The notes under the pieces were generated by a model. The model was not told where the DNA came from. It did no database searches and saw only the letters and a list, made by a program, of their open reading frames with translations. A program made the translations under genes and the position numbers. From Rhodococcus sp. Leaf278 (GTDB lineage: Bacteria > Actinomycetota > Actinomycetes > Mycobacteriales > Mycobacteriaceae): a stretch of DNA of 64,000 nt. The stretch lies in contig NZ_LMRR01000012.1 in assembly GCF_001426085.1 (NCBI RefSeq), forward strand, positions 189,318-253,317, read 5' to 3'. Every line of letters starts with the position of its first letter. The stretch's first letter is position 1. Of this stretch, positions 22,365-29,929 are shown one piece after another.

Positions 22365-22370
22365 TACGGT
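22365..22370 (+). promoter_or_regulatory. Possible -10 element of ddl
   Basis: TACGGT lies eight bases before the ddl GTG, and no ribosome binding site is visible. It fits a near-leaderless start, but the spacing is one to two bases longer than in the clearer cases. Confidence 0.3.
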
Positions 22371-22378
22371 TTCTCATC

Positions 22379-23485
22379 GTGAGTACTCCCCGCATCAAAG
22401 TCGCCGTCGTCTTCGGTGGCCGCAGCAGCGAGCACGCGGTGTCCTGTGTATCGGCAGGTAGCGTGCTGCAGAATCTCGATCCGGCCACGTACGAGGTGGT
22501 CCCCGTGGGCATCACTCCGGACGGTGCCTGGGTGCTCGGCTCCGCCGATCCCGGTGCACTGGCGATTCACGACCGCGTACTGCCGACCGTGGACAAGACA
22601 GGTGCGGCACTGACCCTCAGTACCGACCCCGGCCACGCCGGGGCGCTCATCGCCCTCGGTGAGGGAGAGGGAGCGACGATTTTCACCTCTGTCGACGTGG
22701 TGTTCCCGGTACTGCACGGGCCGTACGGTGAGGACGGAACACTGCAGGGCCTGCTCGAGCTGGCGGGCGTCCCGTACGTGGGGCCAGGGGTGTTGGCCAG
22801 CGCGGCCGGTATGGACAAGGAATTCACCAAGAAGTTGCTCGGTGCAGAGGGGCTTCCGATCGGTCGCCAGGTGGTACTTCGCCGTGGCGTCGACGACCTC
22901 ACCGCTGGCGAGCGAGACCGAATAGGGTTGCCCGCGTTCGTGAAACCGGCCAGAGGCGGATCGTCGATCGGTATCTCCCGTATCACCGAGTGGGATCAAC
23001 TGGACGCCGCAATAGCCGTCGCGCGTGAACACGACCCCAAAGTGATCGTCGAGGGAATGATCCACGGCCGTGAGGTCGAGTGCGGGGTCCTCGAATTCCC
23101 GGACGGCACGGTGCGCGCGAGCGCTGTTGCCGAGATCCGTATCCCGGACGCGGATGTCGACGACCACGCTTTCTATGATTTCGACACCAAGTATCTCGAC
23201 GACGTGAGCGAATTCGATATCCCGGCTGCACTCGACGATGCGACCAGCGACCGCATTCGCGAACTCGCCGTTGCCGCTTTCCGGGCGCTGGACTGTCAGG
23301 GACTGGCGCGTGTGGACTTCTTCGTCACCGAAGACGGGCCCGTCATCAACGAGATCAACACGATGCCCGGATTCACCTCCATCTCGATGTACCCCAAGAT
23401 GTGGGCGGAATCCGGTGTCGATTATCCGACGCTGATCACCACCCTGATCGACACTGCACTCGCCCGCGGCACGGGCTTGCGTTAG
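22379..23485 (+). CDS. ddl: D-alanine--D-alanine ligase
   Basis: ATP-grasp ligase that makes the D-Ala-D-Ala dipeptide of peptidoglycan. It has 368 residues from GTG 22379 ([22 protein letters not shown]); the frame reads back into gpsA, but the GGRSSEH motif at the N terminus sets the start. Also visible are [13 protein letters not shown], the ATP-binding [12 protein letters not shown] and the metal-binding [17 protein letters not shown]. Its order after gpsA is conserved in mycobacteria. Confidence 0.96.
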   Translation: MSTPRIKVAVVFGGRSSEHAVSCVSAGSVLQNLDPATYEVVPVGITPDGAWVLGSADPGALAIHDRVLPTVDKTGAALTLSTDPGHAGALIALGEGEGATIFTSVDVVFPVLHGPYGEDGTLQGLLELAGVPYVGPGVLASAAGMDKEFTKKLLGAEGLPIGRQVVLRRGVDDLTAGERDRIGLPAFVKPARGGSSIGISRITEWDQLDAAIAVAREHDPKVIVEGMIHGREVECGVLEFPDGTVRASAVAEIRIPDADVDDHAFYDFDTKYLDDVSEFDIPAALDDATSDRIRELAVAAFRALDCQGLARVDFFVTEDGPVINEINTMPGFTSISMYPKMWAESGVDYPTLITTLIDTALARGTGLR

Positions 23486-23494
23486 CTCCTTCCG

Positions 23495-24103
23495 CTACTG
23501 CAAGGGAGCCGGATCGAGTGCTTGCTGGGGTAGTGCATTCGACACCGCCGTTGATGCATCCTGCAACGGTGTCGGACCGGAATCGCCCGGAATCGTCAGG
23601 GCGATGTAGACACCGCGATCGACGACGAACCATGTGCTGGCATCGATTCCGTCGTCTTCCCCGGATACCTCGAACCATTGGACACCGTTTATCACCTGCA
23701 GCGGTGCGGCCACATCGAAACCGATCGGACGGGGCAGCCCGCAGCGCAACACGACCGGCTCGGCGTTCTCCTCGGCCGAGACCCACGCGCGAACCCCGGC
23801 CGGCGCAGGGTCGGCCAGCTCGGCTGCGGTGTAGTCGCCCAGATCCGCGGGCAGGGCGTCGAGCAACGACGTGCATTGCGCACTCGTGGCGTCGGGGGAG
23901 TCGACCGGGCCCAACGCGACCGGATCCTGGACCGGCGAACGGTTCACCGCGATAGCGGCGACCAGAACTCCGACCACCAGCGCAACCGGCAACGCGATCG
24001 CGGTCGCGATCACGGCGGGGTGTCGTTGTTCGCGAGTGCCGTCGGTGTCGTTCTTGTCGTTCTTGGCGTCGTGGGCGTCGTTGCCGGCGTCGGTCGAGTT
24101 CAC
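23495..24103 (-). CDS. DUF3515 membrane-anchored protein
   Basis: A 202-residue protein with a polar Asp/Asn-rich N terminus (about 1-28), one hydrophobic helix (about 29-53; VIATAIALPVALVVGVLVAAI) and an extracytoplasmic DUF3515 domain. Two cysteines (about 77 and 121) could form a disulfide. Function unknown; the family sits beside ddl in many Mycobacteriales, suggesting an envelope role. The GTG at 24103 is three bases after the upstream RAM-domain gene stop, so they are co-translated. It is convergent with ddl, with a nine-base gap. Confidence 0.82.
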   Translation of the reverse strand: MNSTDAGNDAHDAKNDKNDTDGTREQRHPAVIATAIALPVALVVGVLVAAIAVNRSPVQDPVALGPVDSPDATSAQCTSLLDALPADLGDYTAAELADPAPAGVRAWVSAEENAEPVVLRCGLPRPIGFDVAAPLQVINGVQWFEVSGEDDGIDASTWFVVDRGVYIALTIPGDSGPTPLQDASTAVSNALPQQALDPAPLQ

Positions 24104-24106
24104 TGG

Positions 24107-24355
24107 CTATCCGACCGCCGAGGTCGGCTGTGGTGCGACGGGGCAGGTGAGAGTACGAGTGATGGCGTCCACCTTCTGGATGCGGGAGACGATCTCGGCG
24201 ACCTCGGCGTCGGATGCACCGTCGGCGCGCACGATGACGTCGTAGGGCCCGACGACAGCCTCGGCGGAGACCACTCCGTCGACGGCCTCGATCTGCTGCG
24301 CGACGGCCCTCGCCCGGCCCACCTCGGTCTGGACGAGGACGAATGCTTGCACCAT
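24107..24355 (-). CDS. Stand-alone Lrp/AsnC ligand-binding (RAM) domain protein
   Basis: An 82-residue protein consisting only of the alpha-beta RAM domain (MVQAFVLVQTEVGRARAVAQQ, then VVGPYDVIVRADGAS). It has no helix-turn-helix, so it cannot bind DNA by itself. Such proteins oligomerise and may sense amino acids or pair with full-length Lrp proteins. The start is ATG 24355 behind AAAGGGAA. It shares a divergent region with thiL and is coupled to the DUF3515 gene. Confidence 0.85.
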   Translation of the reverse strand: MVQAFVLVQTEVGRARAVAQQIEAVDGVVSAEAVVGPYDVIVRADGASDAEVAEIVSRIQKVDAITRTLTCPVAPQPTSAVG

Positions 24356-24557
24356 CGGTGTTCCCTTTCGCTGCCGGACTTCTCGACTGTAAATTGGGTC
24401 GACTACGTTCTCAGTGCACACAACCTGCAGCGTCGGTGCTGTCCCGGCCGCCTCTGAAAGGTACCGCAGGCGGGCCATGCGCTCCGCGCGAGTCCGTCGC
24501 GCACCCACCGCGTTCTCGAGGAGGATCATCATCGACGACCCCGGCACCGAGTCGGAC

Positions 24558-25535
24558 ATGGACGACGAACGGACCGTCGCGCAGCTCGGCGAATTCGAGA
24601 TCATCTCTCGCGCCGTCGCAGACCGCGTGCAACCTCCGTCGACCATCGTCGGGCCCGGTGACGACGCCGCCGTCGTCGCCGCGCCCGACGGAAGAATCGC
24701 GGCATCGACCGATATGTTGGTGCACGGCAGGCATTTTCGGCTGGACTGGTCCACTCCTGTGCAGATCGGCCGCAAGGCGATCGCGCAGAACGGCGCGGAC
24801 ATCGCCGCGATGGGTGCCCGGTGCTCGGGCTTTCTCGTCTCTCTCGGATGTCCGGCCGACACGCCGGTGCGGGTGACCGACGGTCTCAACGAGGGCATGT
24901 GGCTCGAGGCGGTGGCCGCGGGATCGGCGATCGTGGGTGGTGATGTGGTTCAGTCACCGGAGTTGGTGATATCGGTCACCGCATTCGGTGATCTACAGGG
25001 CAGGGCGCCGGTGTTGCGATCGGGCGCGCGTGTCGGTGACCTGATCGCCTACGCGGGGCGGCTCGGCTGGTCGGCAGCCGGATTGGCTCTACTGCGTGCG
25101 GACACGGACAGAACGGGCCACGACGCCGTGCTCGATGCACACCGGGTTCCCGTGCCGCCCTACCTCTCCGGGGTGGGGGCGGCCGAGGCCGGTGCGACGT
25201 CGCTCACCGACGTCTCCGATGGATTGCTGTCCGACCTGGGGCACATAGCCGATGCTTCGGACGTCGGAATGGATGTCGATTCCGGTCGGTTGGATGTTCC
25301 CTCCGAATTGCGTTCGGCAGCAACCGCACTGGGAGTCGACCCGCTGGATTGGGTACTCACCGGCGGTGAAGATCATGCTCTGGTCGGCACATTCGGCGAT
25401 CACAGCGCCGTGCCGGCGGATTGGACGGTGATCGGGCGTGTCGAGCACCTCGGTGACGACCGAGCGAGTCGAGTGACCGTCGACGGCCGCGTCCATTCGG
25501 GTAGATCGGGGTGGACGAGCTTCGAGGGGGAGTGA
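24558..25535 (+). CDS. thiL: Thiamine-monophosphate kinase
   Basis: Phosphorylates thiamine monophosphate to thiamine diphosphate, the last step of cofactor synthesis. It is about 325 residues from ATG 24558 (MDDERTVAQLGEFEII). AIR synthase-type fold with VGPGDDAAVV, STDMLVHGRHF and GGDVVQSPELVIS, and the C-terminal half with TDVSDGL and the GGEDHALVGTF loop. The start is uncertain: a near-perfect GAGGAGG at 24518-24524 is followed at ideal distance only by three in-frame ATC codons, whereas ATG 24558 has a poor site. Confidence 0.92.
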   Translation: MDDERTVAQLGEFEIISRAVADRVQPPSTIVGPGDDAAVVAAPDGRIAASTDMLVHGRHFRLDWSTPVQIGRKAIAQNGADIAAMGARCSGFLVSLGCPADTPVRVTDGLNEGMWLEAVAAGSAIVGGDVVQSPELVISVTAFGDLQGRAPVLRSGARVGDLIAYAGRLGWSAAGLALLRADTDRTGHDAVLDAHRVPVPPYLSGVGAAEAGATSLTDVSDGLLSDLGHIADASDVGMDVDSGRLDVPSELRSAATALGVDPLDWVLTGGEDHALVGTFGDHSAVPADWTVIGRVEHLGDDRASRVTVDGRVHSGRSGWTSFEGE

Positions 25536-25562
25536 ACGCGGCCGACGTCCGATGGAGTCGGC

Positions 25563-25568
25563 TAAGTT
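25563..25568 (+). promoter_or_regulatory. -10 element of a predicted leaderless transcript (gamma-CA, ung)
   Basis: TAAGTT, six bases, then ATG 25575, with no ribosome binding site. The hexamer and spacing are identical to those before pyc and coaD. Confidence 0.65.
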
Positions 25569-25574
25569 GCTGAG

Positions 25575-26099
25575 ATGGCTATCTACGCACTCGGTGATCG
25601 TGAACCCGACATTCATCCCGACGCCTACGTCCACCCGGACGCGGTCGTCATCGGGGCGGTGACCCTGGCGGCCGGATCCTCGGTGTGGCCCACCGCTGTT
25701 CTGCGGGCCGATTACGGCACCATCTCCATCGGTGCGGGGACCAACGTTCAGGACGGCACCGTGGTGCACTGCACACCGATCGACGCGACGGTGATCGGAT
25801 CCGGATGCGTGCTCGGGCACAACGCACACGTCGAGGGCGCGACCATCGGAGACAACTGCCTCATCGCCTCGGGCTCGGTGGTGTTGAACGGGTCCAAGAT
25901 CGGAGCAGGCTCGATCGTCGGCGCAGGAGCGGTGGTGCCGTTCAAGTTCGTCGTCCCCGAACGTTCCATGGCGCTGGGCGTTCCCGCGAAGATCCGGGAG
26001 GGCTACCAGGTCCCCGAGGGACACGTCGACATCAACGTGCAGATGTACTCGGCCAACGCCGCGTACTACCGCGACGCGCTGCGCCGGATCGACCGATGA
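25575..26099 (+). CDS. Gamma-carbonic-anhydrase-family hexapeptide protein
   Basis: A 174-residue left-handed beta-helix protein with repeated hexapeptide turns ([30 protein letters not shown]). The canonical zinc-binding His65 (GTVVHCTP) and His82 (GHNAH) are present. The third His expected five residues after His82 is Glu87, with an extra His85 instead. It could therefore be a carbonic anhydrase with altered ligation, or a non-catalytic or acyltransferase-like relative. ung overlaps its stop (ATGA), so the two form an operon. Confidence 0.85.
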   Translation: MAIYALGDREPDIHPDAYVHPDAVVIGAVTLAAGSSVWPTAVLRADYGTISIGAGTNVQDGTVVHCTPIDATVIGSGCVLGHNAHVEGATIGDNCLIASGSVVLNGSKIGAGSIVGAGAVVPFKFVVPERSMALGVPAKIREGYQVPEGHVDINVQMYSANAAYYRDALRRIDR

Positions 26100-26788
26100 C
26101 GCCCCGGCCGCTCGCCGAGAGCGTCGAATCGGGGTGGGCGGACGCCCTTGCTCCTGTCGAGTCGAATGTTGCTGCGATGGGCGACTTTCTACGCCGAGAG
26201 CTTGCCGCCGGTCGGCACTACCTGCCTGCGGGTGAGAACGTTCTGCGCGCATTTCGCTACCCGTTCGACCGAGTGCGGGTCCTCATCGTCGGTCAGGATC
26301 CGTATCCGACACCGGGACATGCAGTGGGACTGAGCTTTTCCGTTGCACCGGAAGTGAAGCCCGTGCCGCGCAGTTTGAGCAACATCTTCAAGGAGTACTC
26401 CGACGACCTGGGGTTACCCACGCCGAGCAATGGTGATCTCACACCCTGGTCGGACCGTGGCGTGATGTTGCTCAACCGAGTGCTCACCGTCGAACCAGGG
26501 CAGGCCGCATCGCACCGAAAGAAGGGGTGGGAAGCGGTCACGGAACAGGCGATTCGGGCTCTCGTCGCCCGAGCCGAGAATTCCGACGCGCCGGGTCTGG
26601 TCGCAATTCTGTGGGGACGCGACGCGGCGACTCTGAAGCCGATGCTCGGATCTGTTCCCTACATCGAATCTGCGCATCCCTCACCGCTGTCCGCGTCGCG
26701 AGGGTTCTTCGGATCCAAGCCTTTCAGCCGTGTGAACGAGTTGTTGGTCGAAGGCGGGGACGAACCGATCGACTGGACATTGCCCTGA
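26096..26788 (+). CDS. ung: Uracil-DNA glycosylase, family 1
   Basis: Excises uracil from DNA to start base-excision repair. It has 230 residues. The catalytic Asp68 is in GQDPYP (66-71), the uracil-binding Asn region is in [10 protein letters not shown], and the Leu-loop HPSPLS carries His194. ATG 26096 overlaps the preceding stop by four bases. The longer reading frame upstream belongs to another frame of the gamma-CA gene. The TGA stop is the first TGA of a 16-bp tandem repeat array. Confidence 0.97.
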   Translation: MTPRPLAESVESGWADALAPVESNVAAMGDFLRRELAAGRHYLPAGENVLRAFRYPFDRVRVLIVGQDPYPTPGHAVGLSFSVAPEVKPVPRSLSNIFKEYSDDLGLPTPSNGDLTPWSDRGVMLLNRVLTVEPGQAASHRKKGWEAVTEQAIRALVARAENSDAPGLVAILWGRDAATLKPMLGSVPYIESAHPSPLSASRGFFGSKPFSRVNELLVEGGDEPIDWTLP

Positions 26789-26849
26789 TCGGACGCTGCC
26801 GTGATCGGACGCTGCCGTGATCGGACGCTGCCGTGATCGGACGCTGCCG
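26786..26849. repeat. Minisatellite: four perfect copies of a 16-bp unit
   Basis: Unit TGATCGGACGCTGCCG, four head-to-tail copies without mismatch. The first three bases are the ung stop codon and the array ends nine bases before the end of the convergent crotonase gene. The array is bracketed by CTGATCGG (from 26785) and its complement CCGATCAG (to about 26861), so it can fold. It may act as a terminator and is likely to vary in copy number. Confidence 0.97.
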
Positions 26850-26857
26850 TGATCCGA

Positions 26858-27652
26858 TCAGGAGAAATCCGGACGACGCTTCTCCACGAACGCGTCGACG
26901 CCTTCTCGTCCGGCCGGTGACGATGCCGCCGCCGAGATCGACGCGGCTTCTGCATCCAACTGCTGTGCCAGACTTGAGGATTCGGAGGCCTGCAGTAGTG
27001 ATTTGATGCCCCGGTATGCCGACGTCGGCCCGACGGCAAGGGTACGTGCGAGGCGCTCGGCCTCGTTGTCGACGATATCGTCACCCACCAGTCGGCTGAG
27101 AATCCCGAGACGGACTGCCTCCTCTCCGTTGATGATCGAGTCGTTCAGCAAGATGTCCATCGCGCGGCCCGAACCGACGATGCGGGGGAGTGTCCAGGAC
27201 ATTCCCCCGTCCGGAGTGAAGCCGATCGAGGGATACGCGGGTCGGAGCTTGGTGGACGGTCCGCCGATGGCGATATCCGTCAGACACACCAGGCTCATGC
27301 CCGCCCCTGCCGCCCATCCGTGTACCCCGGCGACGATCGGCACGGTCACGGCGTCGAGTTCACGAACGAACGCATGAAATGTGTCTGCGACGGAACCGAC
27401 GAAGGCGCTGCGATCGGCCGCTCCGGCGAAATCGCGCACGTTGCCACCGGCGCAGAAATTGGGCCCACGACCGATCAGCAGGACGCTTCCGATCGCAGTC
27501 GAGCCGGCATTGACGGAGCGGAGGGTCGACGTGCCCTCCTCGATGCCCTGGAGATCGAGCGAGGCACCGCCGGCCTCGGTGGCGACGACGATGCGCAGCA
27601 CGCCGTCTTCGATGCTGACCTTGCTTGAAATGTCGGTATCCGTAGTGCTCAC
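26858..27652 (-). CDS. Enoyl-CoA hydratase/isomerase (crotonase) family protein
   Basis: A 264-residue crotonase. The oxyanion-hole segments are clear (GRGPNFCAGGN, HGWAAGAGMSLV). The two catalytic glutamates of classical enoyl-CoA hydratase are not conserved. Instead SIGFTPDGGMSWTLPR resembles the Asp-containing segment of PaaG-type isomerases, so isomerase activity is more likely than hydration. The start is GTG 27652 (VSTTDTDISS), seven bases after TAGAGT, hence possibly leaderless. Substrate unknown. Confidence 0.85.
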   Translation of the reverse strand: MSTTDTDISSKVSIEDGVLRIVVATEAGGASLDLQGIEEGTSTLRSVNAGSTAIGSVLLIGRGPNFCAGGNVRDFAGAADRSAFVGSVADTFHAFVRELDAVTVPIVAGVHGWAAGAGMSLVCLTDIAIGGPSTKLRPAYPSIGFTPDGGMSWTLPRIVGSGRAMDILLNDSIINGEEAVRLGILSRLVGDDIVDNEAERLARTLAVGPTSAYRGIKSLLQASESSSLAQQLDAEAASISAAASSPAGREGVDAFVEKRRPDFS

Positions 27653-27659
27653 CCCGGGA

Positions 27660-27665
27660 ACTCTA
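27660..27665 (-). promoter_or_regulatory. -10 element of a predicted leaderless crotonase transcript
   Basis: On the minus strand TAGAGT, seven bases (TCCCGGG), then GTG 27652. No separate ribosome binding site is visible. Confidence 0.45.
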
Positions 27666-27697
27666 TAGGACGTCCGACTATCAGTCGCGCACATGAC

Positions 27698-27731
27698 TGT
27701 GCCCCGCCTCCGAATACGGGGGCGGGGCACA
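27698..27731 (-). terminator. Terminator of rpmB
   Basis: A 15-bp stem with one wobble pair (27698-27712 with 27717-27731) and an AATA loop, 52 bases beyond the rpmB stop and upstream of the crotonase promoter. Confidence 0.82.
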
Positions 27732-27782
27732 AATCTCGCACGCAGTCGAGGCCGTGGAGGAAAACGAAGAGCGAGGCTCGAA

Positions 27783-27974
27783 TCAGCCCCGGACCACCTT
27801 GCCTGCCTTCAAGCAGGAGGTGCACACGTTCATGCGCTTGGAGTTACCAGGCGCAACCTGAGCGTGAACGGTCTGGATATTCGGGTTCCAACGACGGTTG
27901 GTCCGTCGGTGCGAGTGCGAGACCGACTTACCGAAGCCGGGCCCCTTGGCGCATACGTCGCAGACGGCAGCCAT
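27783..27974 (-). CDS. rpmB: 50S ribosomal protein L28, zinc-binding form
   Basis: A 63-residue ribosomal protein of the large subunit. The N terminus MAAVCDVCAKGPGFG and the C-terminal CTSC segment give two CxxC pairs (Cys5/8 and Cys51/54), that is the zinc-containing C+ form. Many actinobacteria also carry a cysteine-free paralogue that replaces it under zinc limitation. Monocistronic, with its own promoter about 115 bases upstream and a strong terminator. Confidence 0.96.
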   Translation of the reverse strand: MAAVCDVCAKGPGFGKSVSHSHRRTNRRWNPNIQTVHAQVAPGNSKRMNVCTSCLKAGKVVRG

Positions 27975-28089
27975 AGTCGCGAACTCCTTGATAGATGTTG
28001 ATCGATACATGTGGTCGAAGACATCGAAACGAACTACGAGCAGATGCAAGGATTGCAATGCGTGAAGATCGCCTCGAGGCAACCCTGCA

Positions 28090-28118
28090 AGAATAGCGGC
28101 GCAGCACGCAATCACCAA
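28090..28118 (-). promoter_or_regulatory. Candidate rpmB promoter
   Basis: On the minus strand TTGGTG (28113-28118), a 17-base spacer and TATTCT (28090-28095), giving a leader of roughly 110 bases before rpmB. Confidence 0.55.
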
Positions 28119-28158
28119 ACTGCCACCGCAGACGCTGCTGTGGGCTCACCGACGTTCC

Positions 28159-28204
28159 TGCCCGACTAAGCTTCGGGCACTGTCCGCGACCGGAGTACGG
28201 ACAG
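28159..28204 (+). other. Two consecutive hairpins before the DhaL/FakA-type gene
   Basis: Stem 1 is TGCCCGA/TCGGGCA (28159-28165, 28173-28179) with a seven-base loop. Stem 2 is CTGTCCG/CGGACAG (28180-28186, 28198-28204). They abut directly and end 34 bases before GTG 28238. They could be leader structure or a boundary element; the function is unknown. Confidence 0.5.
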
Positions 28205-28237
28205 GGTAGCGATGCAACGTGGGGGAGGCTGCTCGAC

Positions 28238-29917
28238 GTGGTCGACGTTCTCGATTCGATCGACGCCGCGGCCTTGCGACGGTGGGCCTACCGGTGCGTC
28301 GACTCGCTCACTGCTCGGTGCGACGAGATCAATGCGCTCAATGTGTTCCCGATCCCCGACTCGGACACCGGGACCAACCTGATGTTCACCTTCCGGGCTG
28401 CGGTGGAGTCGATGCGAGAGGCTGGACCGGCCGCGGACACCCGCGCCGTCGGGCGTGCACTGGCCGTCGGCGCGGTAGCGGGTGCCCGTGGCAACTCGGG
28501 GGTCATCGTCTCCCAATTGCTGCGAGCGGTTGCCGAAGCCGCAGCCGACGGCCCGTTGGACACCGTCTCGATCCAGGCGATGCTGCGACGCGCGCAGGTG
28601 CTGGTCTCGGATGCGGTCAGTGTTCCCGTCGAGGGCACGATGCTCACCGTGCTCGCTGCGGCCGACCGCAATGCCGCGGCGCACGACGCCAATGTCGGCC
28701 TATCCACGCTGGTGATCGATATCGCGGAGGCCACTGCTCGCGCTCTCGACAGCACGACCGACCAACTCGTCGAACTTCGCGAAGCCGGGGTCGTGGATGC
28801 CGGAGCGCTCGGGCTGTCGGTCGTTTTCGATGCGCTGGTCGAAGTGGTGACCGGCCGAATCCCGCCGCGCAGGCGTTACCGCCGCCCGCGAGATCGTGAA
28901 CGAACACCGGTGGGCGACGGGTCGAGCGCGTCCACCGACTGTGCCGGAACACCCGAGCCGACGACGGTCTTCACGCACGGCCGGCCGTTGGGGTACGAGG
29001 TGGTCTACGTCGTCCACGGGATCGACGACGCGCAAGCGACCGCACTGCGCGCGGCGCTGTCCGATCTCGGCGACTCGGTAGTGGTGGCCGGTGACGGATC
29101 AGGGGCCTGGTCTGCGCACGTCCACACTGCGGATCCCGGTGCTGCTGTCGAATGCGGCATCGGCACCGGAAGCGTTCGCGGGGTGCGCATCTCGTGCTTC
29201 GGATTTGCCGAGTCGGGTGCTGAGGTCGGCGTCGATGCACGCCGCGGACCTGCACTGTCGGTCGGACGCGATATTTTGGCGCTGGTGGCCGGTGACGGTG
29301 CCGCGGATCTCTACGTTCAGGAAGGCGCGACGGTGGTGCGGTGCGACGAGCCGATCGACTCCTCGGTCCTGCTGCGGGCGATCGTCGCAGCCAAGCATCG
29401 CGAGGTTTTGGTGTTGCCGAACGGAGCGTTGTCCGCACAGGAACTGGTTGCCGTCGGTGCCGCAGCCCGAGCCGACGGCAAGGACGTGATGATGCTGCCC
29501 TGCTCGGCGATGGTTCAGGGATTGGCTGCGCTCGCGGTGCACGATGCCGCGAGGGCTGCGGTCGACGATGCGTTCACGATGTCCGAGGCGGCCGCGGGAA
29601 CCAGGTGGGGTTCACTGCGCATCGCGCAGGAACGGTCGCTCACGTGGGTCGGTATGTGCGAGCCGGGCGACAGCATCGGTCTGGCGGGGCAGGAGGTGGT
29701 GATCGTCGCCGCGCATCCGCTCGACGCGGGGTGCAGGCTGATCGATCAACTTCTGGCCACCGGTGGAGAGATGGTGACGGTGCTCGTCGGGGATCGGGCT
29801 TCGGAGGACTTCGGTGCTCGGTTGGCCGAGTACGTCGCGGGTGCGCATCCAGGGGTCGACGTGGTGGTCTACGCAGGTGGGCAGCCCGGAGATCTCGTGC
29901 AACTCGGAGTGGAATAG
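28238..29917 (+). CDS. DAK2/DhaL-domain protein, FakA-type fatty acid kinase-like
   Basis: A 559-residue protein. The N-terminal DhaL nucleotide-binding domain (about 8-205) has the metal-binding aspartates in IPDSDTGTN (Asp41, Asp43) and the GARGNSGVI loop; a longer C-terminal region follows, as in FakA/YloV. In Firmicutes FakA phosphorylates fatty acids bound by a DegV-type FakB. No DegV gene is in the window, so the role here is inferred. The GTG start at 28238 follows GGGGGAGG. recG begins 12 bases after the stop, the same pairing as in mycobacteria. Confidence 0.85.
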   Translation: MVDVLDSIDAAALRRWAYRCVDSLTARCDEINALNVFPIPDSDTGTNLMFTFRAAVESMREAGPAADTRAVGRALAVGAVAGARGNSGVIVSQLLRAVAEAAADGPLDTVSIQAMLRRAQVLVSDAVSVPVEGTMLTVLAAADRNAAAHDANVGLSTLVIDIAEATARALDSTTDQLVELREAGVVDAGALGLSVVFDALVEVVTGRIPPRRRYRRPRDRERTPVGDGSSASTDCAGTPEPTTVFTHGRPLGYEVVYVVHGIDDAQATALRAALSDLGDSVVVAGDGSGAWSAHVHTADPGAAVECGIGTGSVRGVRISCFGFAESGAEVGVDARRGPALSVGRDILALVAGDGAADLYVQEGATVVRCDEPIDSSVLLRAIVAAKHREVLVLPNGALSAQELVAVGAAARADGKDVMMLPCSAMVQGLAALAVHDAARAAVDDAFTMSEAAAGTRWGSLRIAQERSLTWVGMCEPGDSIGLAGQEVVIVAAHPLDAGCRLIDQLLATGGEMVTVLVGDRASEDFGARLAEYVAGAHPGVDVVVYAGGQPGDLVQLGVE

Positions 29918-29929
29918 GGAATTTCGGAT

